NCBI GenBank assembly: GCA_036263455.1
Contig: DATAGZ010000004.1
Coordinates: 1-64,000 of the forward strand
Length of the DNA stretch: 64,000 nt
Source of the DNA: DATAGZ01 sp036263455
GTDB lineage: Bacteria > Pseudomonadota > Alphaproteobacteria > Dongiales > Dongiaceae
Direction of reading: 5' to 3'
Shown here piece by piece: positions 1-9,722 of this stretch. Each line of letters begins with the position of its first letter. The stretch's first letter is position 1. The notes beneath the pieces were generated by a model. It was not told the DNA's origin. It saw only the letters and a program-made list of their open reading frames with translations, and made no database searches. Made by a program: the position numbers and the translations under genes.

Positions 1-408
1 CGGACGATCTGCGACGATATCCTGATGGATTTCGATTCGCTCAAGGCGGTGCAGTCCGGCCTCGGAACGGCCGCGGTTATCGTCATGGACAAATCGACCG
101 ACATTATCGAGGCAATTGCCCGCCTGTCGCATTTCTACATGCATGAATCCTGCGGCCAATGCACGCCCTGCCGCGAGGGGACGGGGTGGATGTACCGCCT
201 TATGCAACGTCTGGTGACGGGAGAGGCCGAGCCGTTGGAAATCGATATGCTCCAGGATGTGAGCAAGGAGATCGAGGGGCATACGATCTGTGCGCTGGGC
301 GACGCGGCGGCCTGGCCGGTCCAGGGTCTCATCCGTCATTTCCGTCCCGAGATCGAGCGGCGCATCGCCCTTCGCCGGTTGGAAGCAACGCCAGCAGCAG
401 CGGAATAA
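1..408 (+). CDS. nuoF: NADH-quinone oxidoreductase subunit F, C-terminal part (partial)
   Basis: Only the last 135 residues are present; the reading frame is open from base 1, so the gene begins outside the window. NuoF holds the FMN and NADH site and cluster N3 in the peripheral arm of complex I. The visible part has the N3 ligand motif ESCGQCTPCREG (CxxCxxC) and the downstream TICALGDAAAWPV segment carrying the fourth cysteine. This is the usual C-terminal 4Fe-4S domain of the family. The stop is two bases before nuoG, so the two genes are co-transcribed. Confidence 0.97.
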   Translation, partial: RTICDDILMDFDSLKAVQSGLGTAAVIVMDKSTDIIEAIARLSHFYMHESCGQCTPCREGTGWMYRLMQRLVTGEAEPLEIDMLQDVSKEIEGHTICALGDAAAWPVQGLIRHFRPEIERRIALRRLEATPAAAE

Positions 409-410
409 TC

Positions 411-2462
411 ATGCCCAAGATGAAGATCGACGATATCGAGATCGACGTGCCGGCCGGCATCACCGTGCTGCAGGCCTGCGAAATGGCGGGCAAGGAGATC
501 CCGCGCTTTTGCTATCACGAGCGGCTCTCGATCGCCGGCAATTGCCGGATGTGCCTGGTCGAGCAGGAAAAGGCGCCCAAGCCGATTGCATCCTGCGCCA
601 TGCCGGTCGCCGAGGGCATGTCGATCCGTACGGATTCCCCTGTCGTGCGCAAGGCGCGCAAGGGGGTGATGGAATTCTTGCTCATCAATCATCCGCTCGA
701 TTGCCCGATCTGCGATCAGGGCGGCGAGTGCGATTTGCAGGACCAGGCGATGGCCTACGGCTTCGACCGGTCGCGCTATCGCGAAAACAAGCGCGCCGTT
801 CCCGACAAGAATTTCGGTCCCATTGTCAAGACCGCCATGAATCGCTGCATCCATTGCACGCGCTGCATCCGCTTCTCCAGCGAGGTCGCGGGCGTCGAGC
901 TCCTGGGCGCGGTTCATCGCGGCGAACATATGGAAGTCGTCACCTATCTCGAGGAGGCGATCAATAGCGAGCTCTCGGGAAACCTCATAGATCTCTGTCC
1001 GGTTGGCGCCTTGACCTCCAAACCCTATGCCTTCATCGCGCGGCCCTGGGAATTGGCTAAGACCGATTCCATCGATGTGATGGATGCGGTGGGATCGAAT
1101 ACGCGCATCGATGCGCGCGACCGGAGGGTCTTGCGGATCCTTCCGCGCATCCGTGAGGATATCAATGAGGAATGGCTGGCGGACAAGGCGCGCTATATCG
1201 TCGATGGCCTGCACCGGCAGCGGCTCGACCAACCCTATCTGCGTCGCCATGGCAAGCTTGAGCCGGCGAGCTGGGAGGAGGCCTTCGCGGCGATTGCCGG
1301 GCGTTTTAACCGCCTGGATGGCCATAAGATCGCTGCGATTGCCGGCGATCTGGTCGAGATGGAATCGGTCTTCGCGCTCAAACAGCTTATGGGCGCGCTG
1401 GGTTCGACCCAGCACGAATGCCGGCAGGATGGCGCGCAGATCGATCCGCGCGTCCCTGCCTCGCATCTGTTCAATACCACCATCGCCGGGATTGAGCAGG
1501 CCGATGCCTGCTTGATCGTCGGCAGCAATCCGCGCTGGGAAGCGCCGCTTGTCAATGCCCGCCTGCGCAAGCGCTATTTGCACGCCGACATGAAGGTCGG
1601 GCTCATCGGTGAGCGGGTCGATCTCACCTACCGCACCGATTATCTCGGCGCCGGGCCCGAGACGTTGCAGCAATTGGCCGAAGGCAAACATGGATTTCTC
1701 GACCTGCTGGCCGGCGCCAAGCATCCGATGATGATCGTGGGCTCGGGCGCGCTCGCCCGCCCCGATGGCGCCGCCATCCTCGCACTGGCCCGGCGGGTCG
1801 CCGAGAAGGCCAACCTGGTGCGAGAGGGATGGAACGGCTTCAATTATCTTGAGCGGGCCGCGGGCCGCCTGGGCGCGCTCGCCCAAGGTTTCTACCATGC
1901 AGGTGGGGTGGAAGACATTCTGGCCAAAGCGCAATCGGGCGATATCGAGGCCGTGTACCTGCTCGGCGCCGATGAGATCGACACGGCACGGCTCGGCTCG
2001 GCCTTCGTCATTTATCAGGGTCACCACGGCGACCGCGGCGCCCATCGCGCGGACGTCATCCTGCCAGGCTTCACCTTTGCCGAGAAAGACGGGCATTACA
2101 TGAATATCGAAGGCCGGATTCAGCGCGCGCGCCGCGCCGTCTTCGGACCTGGCGATTCGCGCGAGGATTGGAAAATCCTGCGCGCCCTCTCGGACGCCCT
2201 GGGGCATGCCTTGCCGTTCGATAGCTACGCGGCGTTACTGGAACGGATGCACGCCGCATCCCCCCAGCTCGATTGGAGCGGCGTGCCCAGCCACGCGCCC
2301 TGGCAGCCATTCGGCCAGATAGGCGCGGCAAGCGCCCAGCCGTTCCGCAATCCGATCATCAACTACTACATGACCGATCCGATCAGCCGTGCGTCGGAGA
2401 CCATGGCCTACTGCACCGAGGAATTCGTGAACGGCAAAACCAGGACCGGCACCCATGGATGA
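411..2462 (+). CDS. nuoG: NADH-quinone oxidoreductase subunit G
   Basis: A 683-residue iron-sulfur subunit of the complex I peripheral arm that passes electrons from NuoF toward NuoI/NuoB. The N-terminal 2Fe-2S ferredoxin domain has the cysteines of CYHERLSIAGNCRMC followed by SCAMP. Next comes the His-containing 4Fe-4S motif HPLDCPICDQGGECDLQ, then CIHCTRC. A molybdopterin-oxidoreductase-like domain fills the rest and is non-catalytic in this family. The ATG at 411 gives the normal N-terminus (MPKMKIDDIEIDVPAG); upstream in-frame codons lie inside nuoF. The 3' end overlaps nuoH by 8 bases. Confidence 0.97.
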   Translation: MPKMKIDDIEIDVPAGITVLQACEMAGKEIPRFCYHERLSIAGNCRMCLVEQEKAPKPIASCAMPVAEGMSIRTDSPVVRKARKGVMEFLLINHPLDCPICDQGGECDLQDQAMAYGFDRSRYRENKRAVPDKNFGPIVKTAMNRCIHCTRCIRFSSEVAGVELLGAVHRGEHMEVVTYLEEAINSELSGNLIDLCPVGALTSKPYAFIARPWELAKTDSIDVMDAVGSNTRIDARDRRVLRILPRIREDINEEWLADKARYIVDGLHRQRLDQPYLRRHGKLEPASWEEAFAAIAGRFNRLDGHKIAAIAGDLVEMESVFALKQLMGALGSTQHECRQDGAQIDPRVPASHLFNTTIAGIEQADACLIVGSNPRWEAPLVNARLRKRYLHADMKVGLIGERVDLTYRTDYLGAGPETLQQLAEGKHGFLDLLAGAKHPMMIVGSGALARPDGAAILALARRVAEKANLVREGWNGFNYLERAAGRLGALAQGFYHAGGVEDILAKAQSGDIEAVYLLGADEIDTARLGSAFVIYQGHHGDRGAHRADVILPGFTFAEKDGHYMNIEGRIQRARRAVFGPGDSREDWKILRALSDALGHALPFDSYAALLERMHAASPQLDWSGVPSHAPWQPFGQIGAASAQPFRNPIINYYMTDPISRASETMAYCTEEFVNGKTRTGTHG

Positions 2463-3459
2463 ATTCGTGCACGCCTATGCGATCCCGGGCGGGATCATCA
2501 TCGCCAAGATCGTCGCGATCATCATCCCGCTGCTTGCCGCGGTCGCGTATCTGACCTATGCCGAGCGCAAGGTGCTCGCGGCTATGCAATTGCGGCGCGG
2601 CCCCAATGTGGTCGGACCTTTTGGCCTGCTGCAGCCGATTGCCGACGGCGTCAAGCTGCTCTTCAAGGAGACGATCATTCCGATCGGCGCGAATCGCGCC
2701 GCCTTTATCGCCGCGCCGATGGCGACGTTCATCCTGAGCCTGATCGCCTGGGCGGTCATTCCCTTCGACAATGGCATCGTCCTCGCCAATATCAATGTCG
2801 GCGTTCTCTATCTCTTCGCCATTTCCTCGCTGGGTGTCTATGGCGTGGTCGTGGCCGGTTGGGCGAGCAATTCCAAATATCCTTTCCTGGGCGCGCTGCG
2901 TTCGGCTGCGCAGATGGTTTCCTACGAGGTTTCTATTGGCTTCGTGTTGGTCACGGTGCTCCTGTGCGTGGGTTCACTCAACCTCTCCGACGTCGTCCGG
3001 GCCCAGCAGCATGTCTGGTTCTGCATCCCGCTCCTGCCGATGTTCGTGATCTTCTTCATCTCGGCCCTGGCCGAGACCAACCGCCCGCCTTTCGATCTGC
3101 CGGAGGCGGAATCCGAACTGGTGGCAGGATATTTCTCCGAATATTCCTCGATGACCTTCGCGCTGTTTCAACTCGGCGAATATGCGAACATCTGGCTGAT
3201 GAGCGCGCTGACGGCGATCCTCTTCCTGGGCGGCTGGCTGGCACCTTTCGGGTGGACCTTCCTGCCGGGTTTCGTCTGGTTTGCCCTCAAGGTGGCCCTA
3301 GTGGTGTTTTGTTTCCTGTGGGTGCGCGCGACATTTCCGCGCTACCGCTACGATCAGCTGATGCGTCTCGGCTGGAAAGTCTTTTTGCCCCTCTCGCTGC
3401 TGTTTGTGATCGCGACCGCCGGCGTGCTCATGGCAATGGGCTGGCTACCAGGGGCATGA
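2455..3459 (+). CDS. nuoH: NADH-quinone oxidoreductase subunit H
   Basis: A 334-residue membrane subunit of complex I that forms much of the quinone chamber where the peripheral and membrane arms meet. About eight hydrophobic helices are visible. The family segments YAERKVLAAMQLRRGPN near the N-terminus and ALAETNRPPFDLPEAESELV in the middle loop are intact, including the acidic residues of the quinone/E-channel region. Length is normal for alphaproteobacteria. It starts 8 bases inside nuoG and ends one base before nuoI. Confidence 0.98.
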   Translation: MDEFVHAYAIPGGIIIAKIVAIIIPLLAAVAYLTYAERKVLAAMQLRRGPNVVGPFGLLQPIADGVKLLFKETIIPIGANRAAFIAAPMATFILSLIAWAVIPFDNGIVLANINVGVLYLFAISSLGVYGVVVAGWASNSKYPFLGALRSAAQMVSYEVSIGFVLVTVLLCVGSLNLSDVVRAQQHVWFCIPLLPMFVIFFISALAETNRPPFDLPEAESELVAGYFSEYSSMTFALFQLGEYANIWLMSALTAILFLGGWLAPFGWTFLPGFVWFALKVALVVFCFLWVRATFPRYRYDQLMRLGWKVFLPLSLLFVIATAGVLMAMGWLPGA

Positions 3460-3460
3460 G

Positions 3461-3949
3461 ATGGCACAGATGAACCTCGCGAAGAACCTCCTGCTAAGCG
3501 AATTGCTGCGCGGTCTGGCGCTGACATTCTCTTATATTTTCCGGCCGCGCGTCACGATCAATTATCCTTATCAGCGTGGCCCGCTCAGCCCGCGATTCCG
3601 GGGCGAGCACGCCCTGCGGCGCTATCCCAATGGTGAAGAGCGCTGTATCGCCTGCAAGCTGTGCGAGGCCATCTGCCCTGCGCTTGCGATTACCATCGAG
3701 GCAGAACCGCGCGCCGATGATGGGTCGCGGCGCACAACACGGTACGACATCGACATGACAAAATGCATCTATTGCGGCTTCTGCCAGGAGGCCTGTCCGG
3801 TGGATGCCATCGTCGAGACGCCCAATTTGGAATTCTCCACCGAGACGCACGAGGAGTTGCTCTACGACAAGCAGCGTCTGCTCGCCAATGGCGACAGGTG
3901 GGAGGCGCAGATTGCCGCCAATATTGCCGCCGATGCGCCGTACAGGTAA
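3461..3949 (+). CDS. nuoI: NADH-quinone oxidoreductase subunit I
   Basis: A 162-residue ferredoxin-like subunit that carries clusters N6a and N6b between NuoG and NuoB. Both 4Fe-4S motifs are complete: CIACKLCEAICP and CIYCGFCQEACP. The N-terminal amphipathic part anchors it on the membrane arm. Length and motif spacing match the family, so the call is secure. It sits between nuoH and nuoJ with gaps of only 1 and 3 bases. Confidence 0.98.
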   Translation: MAQMNLAKNLLLSELLRGLALTFSYIFRPRVTINYPYQRGPLSPRFRGEHALRRYPNGEERCIACKLCEAICPALAITIEAEPRADDGSRRTTRYDIDMTKCIYCGFCQEACPVDAIVETPNLEFSTETHEELLYDKQRLLANGDRWEAQIAANIAADAPYR

Positions 3950-3952
3950 CCC

Positions 3953-4561
3953 ATGCTGATCTCCGCCTTGACCTTCTATTTCTTTGCCGCGACCGCGATC
4001 TTCGCGGGCGCCATGGTGATCTTCGCTCGTAACCCGGTCCATTCGGTGCTCTTCCTTATTCTTGCATTCTTCAGCGGCGCCGGGTTGTTCCTGCTCGCGG
4101 GGGCCGAATTCCTGGCCATGATGCTGGTGGTCGTCTATGTGGGCGCGGTGGCGGTCCTGTTCCTCTTCGTGGTCATGATGCTCGACATCAATTTCGCCGA
4201 GCTCCGCCAGGGTTTCGTGCGGTACCTGCCGATCGGCGCCATGGTGGGCGTCCTGCTCATCACCGAGATCATCGTGGCACTCGCGAGCTGGCGCGGCGGA
4301 GATCTGGCCGCGCCGCAATCGCCGACGCCGCCGGTTGCGCAGGTCGGCAATACCCACGCGCTCGGCCAGATTCTCTATACAGACTATCTGTACCTGTTTC
4401 AGGGGGCCGGCGTGGTCCTGCTCGTCGCCATGATCGGCGCGATCGTGCTTACCCACCGCCAACGTTCCGATGTCCGGCGGCAGAAGATCGCCGCCCAGGT
4501 GGCGCGCCGCAAAGAAGAATCGGTCGCGATCGTCAAGGTCCAGAGCGGGAGCGGCATATGA
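3953..4561 (+). CDS. nuoJ: NADH-quinone oxidoreductase subunit J
   Basis: A 202-residue membrane subunit with five predicted helices, starting MLISALTFYFFAATAIFAGA. It includes the conserved segment around VVYVGAVAVLFLFVVMMLDI, which contains the helix that changes conformation during turnover in this family. A polar, basic C-terminal tail follows the last helix. The stop overlaps the nuoK start in an ATGA, which indicates translational coupling. The assignment rests on position and on the TM3 motif. Confidence 0.97.
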   Translation: MLISALTFYFFAATAIFAGAMVIFARNPVHSVLFLILAFFSGAGLFLLAGAEFLAMMLVVVYVGAVAVLFLFVVMMLDINFAELRQGFVRYLPIGAMVGVLLITEIIVALASWRGGDLAAPQSPTPPVAQVGNTHALGQILYTDYLYLFQGAGVVLLVAMIGAIVLTHRQRSDVRRQKIAAQVARRKEESVAIVKVQSGSGI

Positions 4562-4866
4562 ACATTTCCCTCGTCCATTACCTGGTGGTGGCGGCCATCC
4601 TGTTCGCCTTGGGCGTTTTTGGGGTATTTCTTAACCGCAAGAACGTGATCGTTATCCTGATGGCGGTCGAGCTGATGCTGCTCGCGGTCAATCTCAACCT
4701 TGTCGCTTTTTCTTACTTTTTGCACGACCTAGCGGGCCAGGTGTTCGCGCTCATGGTGCTGACGGTGGCGGCGGCCGAGGCGGCGATTGGGCTTGCGATT
4801 CTGGTCGTCTATTTCCGCAACCGCGGCTCGATCGCGGTTGAAGATATCAATATGATGAAGGGGTAG
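4558..4866 (+). CDS. nuoK: NADH-quinone oxidoreductase subunit K
   Basis: A 102-residue, three-helix membrane subunit of complex I (MrpC-like). The buried acidic residues of the proton route lie in the segments LMAVELMLLAVNLN and AAAEAAIGLAILVVYFRN, as expected for NuoK. Length is typical. It overlaps nuoJ by 4 bases and precedes nuoL by 5 bases. Confidence 0.98.
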   Translation: MNISLVHYLVVAAILFALGVFGVFLNRKNVIVILMAVELMLLAVNLNLVAFSYFLHDLAGQVFALMVLTVAAAEAAIGLAILVVYFRNRGSIAVEDINMMKG

Positions 4867-4871
4867 GGGCG

Positions 4872-6794
4872 GTGGAAATTGCGGTCGTTTTTCTGCCTTT
4901 GCTGGGCGCGCTCGTGGCCGGCTTGGGCAATCGCCGGTTGGGGGATCGAGGCGCCCAGCTTGTCACCTGTGGCCTCATGCTGCTTTCGGCGGCCTTCGCC
5001 TGGATCTTGTTTTTTCAGGTGCTCGGCAACAATGAGCCGTACACTATTCCGCTCTTCGCCTGGTTTGCCTCGGGCGAGTTGACGGCGGATTGGGCGCTGC
5101 GCATCGATACGCTGTCGGCGGTGATGCTGATCGTGGTCACCTCGGTCTCGGCGATGGTGCACGTCTATTCCGTGGGCTATATGCATCACGACCATTCCGT
5201 GCCGCGTTTCATGGCCTATCTCAGCCTCTTCACCTTCTGCATGCTGATGCTCGTGACCGCGGCGAATTTCCTTCAGCTCTTCTTCGGCTGGGAAGGAGTC
5301 GGGCTGTGTTCCTATCTTTTGATCGGCTTCTGGTTCGACCGGCCGAGCGCGAACGCGGCCGCGATCAAGGCGTTCGTGGTCAATCGCATCGGCGATTTCG
5401 GTTTCGCGCTAGGCATCTTCGGCGTGTTCGCCGTTTTTGGCTCTGTCGATTTCACCCATGTATTCCAGGCCGCGCCTGCCATGGCGGGCCGCTCCTTTCA
5501 TTTCCTCTGGTTCGAGGGCGATACGCTAACGATCCTCTGCCTGTTGCTCTTCGTGGGTGCCATGGGCAAGTCCGCCCAGATCGGCCTGCATACTTGGCTA
5601 CCCGACGCGATGGAAGGCCCGACACCGGTTTCGGCCCTGATCCATGCCGCGACGATGGTGACGGCGGGGGTGTTCATGGTGTGCCGGCTCTCGCCCATGT
5701 TCGAGTATGCGCCCTTGGCCAAGCATGTGGTGACCGTGGTCGGCGCCTCTACCGCCTTCTTCGCGGCGACGGTGGGCCTGACCCAGACCGACATCAAGAG
5801 GGTGATCGCCTATTCGACCTGCTCGCAGCTCGGCTACATGTTTTTCGCGGCCGGCGTGGGTGCCTATAACGCTGCGATGTTTCACCTCTTCACCCACGCC
5901 TTTTTCAAGGCCCTGCTGTTCTTGGGCGCTGGATCGGTCATCCACGCCATGTCGGGCGAACAGGACATGCGCCGCATGGGCGGTCTGTGGCGGCTGGTGC
6001 CGTGGACCTACGGCTTCATGTGGGTAGGTTCGCTCGCGCTCGGCGGCATCTGGCCCTTTGCCGGTTTCTTTTCCAAGGACCGGATTCTCGAGGCGGCCTT
6101 CACCGCTCATAATCCAAGTGCGACCTACGCGTTCTGGCTCGGCCTGATCGGCGCGGCCATGACCGCCTTCTATTCCTGGCGCCTCCTGCTCATGACATTC
6201 CATGGCAAGAACCGTTCGCCGGAAGTGGTCTACGCCCATGTCCACGAATCGCCGCCCGTCATGCTGGTGCCGCTCGCCATCCTGGCTCTGGGCGCGCTCT
6301 GCACGGGCTTCCTATTCAACCATCTCTTCGTCGGCGCCGACCAGGCGAGCTTCTGGGGCAAGGCGCTGCTCGCGCGTGGCGGTGGCGAGGAAGAGACGCC
6401 GCTCTGGGTCGCGCTTATCCCGCTGGGCGCGGGACTTGGGGGCATTCTGTTTGCCTACGTGACCTATGTCTTCCGGCGTGGCCTGGCCGAACGTCTGGCG
6501 ACGCGGTTCAAATATCTCTACGCGTTCTTTCTCAATAAATGGTATTTCGACGAACTCTATGCCGCTCTGTTCGTTCGTCCGTCGATGTTCCTCGGCTTCC
6601 AGCTCTGGAAGAAGGGCGATGAAGCCGTCATCGATCATTTCGGGCCGGACGGTATCGCGGTTACGGCGGTCGATCTCGCCCAGCGGGCGCGGCGCCTCCA
6701 ATCGGGTTATGTGTATCATTACGCGTTCGCCATGCTGCTCGGCCTGGTCGCGCTGCTGACTTGGTATATGATACGGGTGCGGAGCGCGTCATGA
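4872..6794 (+). CDS. nuoL: NADH-quinone oxidoreductase subunit L
   Basis: A 640-residue antiporter-like proton-pumping subunit at the far end of the complex I membrane arm, with the long lateral helix near the C-terminus. The start is a GTG at 4872 (MEIAVVFLPLLGALVAG); the next in-frame ATG would remove the first helix. The conserved segments NRIGDFGFALG, HTWLPDAMEGPTPVSALIHAATMV (shown here only as a family landmark) and the pump helix lysines are present. The stop overlaps the nuoM ATG by 4 bases. Confidence 0.97.
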   Translation: MEIAVVFLPLLGALVAGLGNRRLGDRGAQLVTCGLMLLSAAFAWILFFQVLGNNEPYTIPLFAWFASGELTADWALRIDTLSAVMLIVVTSVSAMVHVYSVGYMHHDHSVPRFMAYLSLFTFCMLMLVTAANFLQLFFGWEGVGLCSYLLIGFWFDRPSANAAAIKAFVVNRIGDFGFALGIFGVFAVFGSVDFTHVFQAAPAMAGRSFHFLWFEGDTLTILCLLLFVGAMGKSAQIGLHTWLPDAMEGPTPVSALIHAATMVTAGVFMVCRLSPMFEYAPLAKHVVTVVGASTAFFAATVGLTQTDIKRVIAYSTCSQLGYMFFAAGVGAYNAAMFHLFTHAFFKALLFLGAGSVIHAMSGEQDMRRMGGLWRLVPWTYGFMWVGSLALGGIWPFAGFFSKDRILEAAFTAHNPSATYAFWLGLIGAAMTAFYSWRLLLMTFHGKNRSPEVVYAHVHESPPVMLVPLAILALGALCTGFLFNHLFVGADQASFWGKALLARGGGEEETPLWVALIPLGAGLGGILFAYVTYVFRRGLAERLATRFKYLYAFFLNKWYFDELYAALFVRPSMFLGFQLWKKGDEAVIDHFGPDGIAVTAVDLAQRARRLQSGYVYHYAFAMLLGLVALLTWYMIRVRSAS

Positions 6795-8290
6795 CCGATC
6801 TGCCGATCCTTTCCCTGCTGACTTTCCTGCCGCTCGTCGGGGCGGTGTTCATCGCGCTGGTCCAAGGGGAAGCCGAACTCGTTCGCCGCAATGCGCGCAA
6901 CGTTGCGCTGATGACGACCACGCTCGTTTTCCTGCTCTCGCTGGTGCTGTGGTTTACTTTCGATCCGGCCAATCCCGGATTCCAGTTCAGCGAAAAACGC
7001 GAATGGTTGCCGGCCCTGGGCATGACCTATCATTTGGGGGTCGATGGCATCTCGCTGTTGTTCATTCTGCTCTCGACCTTTCTCATGCCGATTTGCATCC
7101 TGGCCTCATGGCGCGCGATCGAAAACCGCGTCAAGGAATACATGATCGCCTTCCTGGTGCTCGAGACGATGATGATCGGAACCTTCGCCGCGCTCGATAT
7201 TCTCAATTTCTATATCTTCTTCGAAGGCGTGCTCATCCCGATGTTTATCATCATCGGCGTGTGGGGGGGAAAGCGTCGCGTCTATTCCGCTTTCAAGTTT
7301 TTCCTCTATACGCTGCTGGGATCGGTCCTGATGCTGCTCGCCTTGATCACCATGGTGCGGGTGGCGGGCACGACCGATATTCCCGCTTTGCTCGCCTTCC
7401 ATTTCGACCCCGGCCTGCAGAAGTGGCTGTGGCTGGCCTTCTTCGCGAGCTTTGCCGTGAAGATGCCGATGTGGCCGGTTCATACCTGGCTGCCCGACGC
7501 CCATGTCGAGGCCCCCACTGCCGGCTCAGTGATCCTGGCCGGTGTGCTGCTCAAGATGGGCGGTTATGGGTTCCTGCGCTTTTCCGTGCCGATGTTCCCC
7601 GATGCCAGCCAGGCTTTTGCCGGTTTTGTCTTCGCCTTGTCGGCGGTTGCGGTCATCTATACCTCGCTTGTGGCACTGGCCCAGACGGATATGAAAAAGC
7701 TCATCGCCTATTCCTCGGTGGCCCACATGGGTTTCGTCACCGCTGGGATTTTCGCCCTGAATCGCCAAGCGATCGACGGGGCGATGTTCCAGATGTTGAG
7801 CCACGGCATTGTTTCTGCCGCCCTGTTTCTCTGCGTGGGCGTCGTCTATGACCGCCTGCACACGCGCGACATCGCCCGCTATGGCGGCCTGGCCCATAAC
7901 ATGCCGCGTTATGCCGCCGTGTTCATGGTGTTCACGATGGCCTCGGTAGGCCTTCCGGGGACGAGCGGGTTTATCGGCGAATTTCTGGTCATGCTCGGCA
8001 CGTTCAAGGCAAACACCTGGGCGGCGAGCTTCATCACCACCGGTATTATTCTCGGCGCGGCCTATATGCTGTGGCTCTATCGGCGGGTAATTTTCGGAAG
8101 CCTCGAGAGGGAAGATCTCAAAGGCCTGCTCGACCTCAGCCCGCGGGAGGTTCTTTATTTCGTCCCGCTGATCCTGCTTGTGTTGTGGATGGGCATTTAT
8201 CCTAAGAGCTTTACAAGTTTTTATGGCGCCAGCATCGACCGTCTGGTGGCCAGCGTCCAAGGCCATGCCTTGGCGCGGAATGGAAACTGA
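6791..8290 (+). CDS. nuoM: NADH-quinone oxidoreductase subunit M
   Basis: A 499-residue antiporter-like proton-pumping subunit of complex I. The ATG at 6791 overlaps the nuoL stop as ATGA and gives the usual N-terminus (MTDLPILSLLTFLPLVGA). An upstream ATG at 6761 lies inside nuoL and is less likely. Family landmarks are LGVDGISLLFILL near residue 80, the HTWLPDAHVEAPTAGS segment and KKLIAYSSVAHMGFV. About 14 hydrophobic helices are visible. Confidence 0.97.
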   Translation: MTDLPILSLLTFLPLVGAVFIALVQGEAELVRRNARNVALMTTTLVFLLSLVLWFTFDPANPGFQFSEKREWLPALGMTYHLGVDGISLLFILLSTFLMPICILASWRAIENRVKEYMIAFLVLETMMIGTFAALDILNFYIFFEGVLIPMFIIIGVWGGKRRVYSAFKFFLYTLLGSVLMLLALITMVRVAGTTDIPALLAFHFDPGLQKWLWLAFFASFAVKMPMWPVHTWLPDAHVEAPTAGSVILAGVLLKMGGYGFLRFSVPMFPDASQAFAGFVFALSAVAVIYTSLVALAQTDMKKLIAYSSVAHMGFVTAGIFALNRQAIDGAMFQMLSHGIVSAALFLCVGVVYDRLHTRDIARYGGLAHNMPRYAAVFMVFTMASVGLPGTSGFIGEFLVMLGTFKANTWAASFITTGIILGAAYMLWLYRRVIFGSLEREDLKGLLDLSPREVLYFVPLILLVLWMGIYPKSFTSFYGASIDRLVASVQGHALARNGN

Positions 8291-8291
8291 T

Positions 8292-9722
8292 ATGAATTAC
8301 GGCATCGTACTTCCGGAGATCTGGATGGCGCTCGGCGGCATGGGCATGTTGCTGGCGGGAGTATTCGTGGGCGAACGGTCCTATCGCGTGGTCGCGCTCC
8401 TCGGCCTGGTGATCATGGCGGTAGCCATTCTGCTGGTCGTCGCCCCGGATGACGTCCGGGCGGCAGGATGGAATGGCCTGTTCGTGCGCGATGCCTTTTC
8501 TAGATTTGCAAAAGTGGTCTGCCTGGCGAGCGCCATGGCTGCGCTGATCATGACCACGCCCTTTGCCGAGCGCGAGGATATGAACCGGTTCGAACTGCCG
8601 GTCTTGATGGTATTTTCAGTGCTGGGCATGATGATGATGGTATCGGCCAATAACCTAATCGCTCTCTATCTGGGTCTCGAACTGCAGAGCCTGGCGCTGT
8701 ATGTACTCGCCGCCTTCCGCCGCAACTCGCTGCGCGCCAGCGAGGCGGGGCTGAAATATTTCGTACTGGGGGCACTTTCCTCGGGCATGCTCCTTTATGG
8801 GGCATCGCTGATTTATGGGTTCACCGGCACGCTGCAATTCGACCGGCTCGCTACCTTCCTGCACGCCCATGGCGGGGTCGAAATCGGCCTGCTGATGGGC
8901 CTCATCTTCCTGCTGGTCGGGCTCGCCTTCAAGATCTCCGCCGTTCCGTTCCATATGTGGACCCCCGACGTCTATGAGGGCGCGCCCACGCCGATTACGG
9001 CCTTTTTCTCGATTAGCCCCAAGGTCGCCGCCTTCGCCTTGCTTGGCCGCGTGCTAATCGGGCCGTTCGGACCGCTCGCGGCGCAATGGGTGCAGATCGT
9101 GGTCTTTCTCTCGGTCGCCTCGATGCTGCTGGGCTCGATTGCTGCGATCGGCCAGACTAATATCAAGCGCCTCATGGGCTATAGCGCCATCGGCAATATC
9201 GGCTACGCGCTCATCGGCTTGGCGGCGGGGAGTCGCGCCGGGGTGGCTGGCGCACTGATCTATCTTGCGATCTATGTCGTCATGAATATCGGTGTCTTTG
9301 GAGTGATCCTCTCGATGCGGCGCAAGGACGAGATGGCCGAATCCCTCGATGACCTGGCGGGGCTCGCGCGCAGCCACCCCTGGATGGCCCACAGTATGCT
9401 CCTCTTCATGTTCTCGCTGGCCGGCATCCCGCCGCTCGCCGGTTTCTTCGGTAAGTATTTCGTGTTTCTGGCGGCGATCGATGCGCATCTTTATGGCTTG
9501 GCGATTTTGGGGGTGCTGAGTTCGGTCATTTCGGCTTTCTATTATCTGCGTATCGTCAAGATCATGTATTTTGACGAGCCCGTTTCCGGCTATGACCGGG
9601 CTGATCGCCCGGTGGCGGTTCTCACCTTGGCCTCGGCGGCGCTGCTGCTATTTTTCTGTCTGTTGCCTGCACCGCTCGTGGATAACGCCCGGGCGGCGGC
9701 GGCGGCGCTCTTCCCCGGATGA
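8292..9722 (+). CDS. nuoN: NADH-quinone oxidoreductase subunit N
   Basis: A 476-residue antiporter-like subunit of complex I and the last nuo gene. It begins MNYGIVLPEIWMALGGMG at the ATG at 8292, one base after the nuoM stop. An in-frame ATG 12 bases upstream (METDMNYG) is an alternative start. The motifs FHMWTPDVYEGAPTPITAFF and KRLMGYSAIGNIGYAL identify the family. Its stop overlaps birA by 4 bases, so the birA-coaX-rnj tail is probably read through from the nuo operon. Confidence 0.96.
   Translation: MNYGIVLPEIWMALGGMGMLLAGVFVGERSYRVVALLGLVIMAVAILLVVAPDDVRAAGWNGLFVRDAFSRFAKVVCLASAMAALIMTTPFAEREDMNRFELPVLMVFSVLGMMMMVSANNLIALYLGLELQSLALYVLAAFRRNSLRASEAGLKYFVLGALSSGMLLYGASLIYGFTGTLQFDRLATFLHAHGGVEIGLLMGLIFLLVGLAFKISAVPFHMWTPDVYEGAPTPITAFFSISPKVAAFALLGRVLIGPFGPLAAQWVQIVVFLSVASMLLGSIAAIGQTNIKRLMGYSAIGNIGYALIGLAAGSRAGVAGALIYLAIYVVMNIGVFGVILSMRRKDEMAESLDDLAGLARSHPWMAHSMLLFMFSLAGIPPLAGFFGKYFVFLAAIDAHLYGLAILGVLSSVISAFYYLRIVKIMYFDEPVSGYDRADRPVAVLTLASAALLLFFCLLPAPLVDNARAAAAALFPG

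Noticed and set aside
336..2207. 623-codon open frame antisense to nuoG
   Set aside because: It mirrors nuoG codon by codon in a GC-rich genome, shows no recognisable domain and lacks a ribosome site. nuoG itself is certain.
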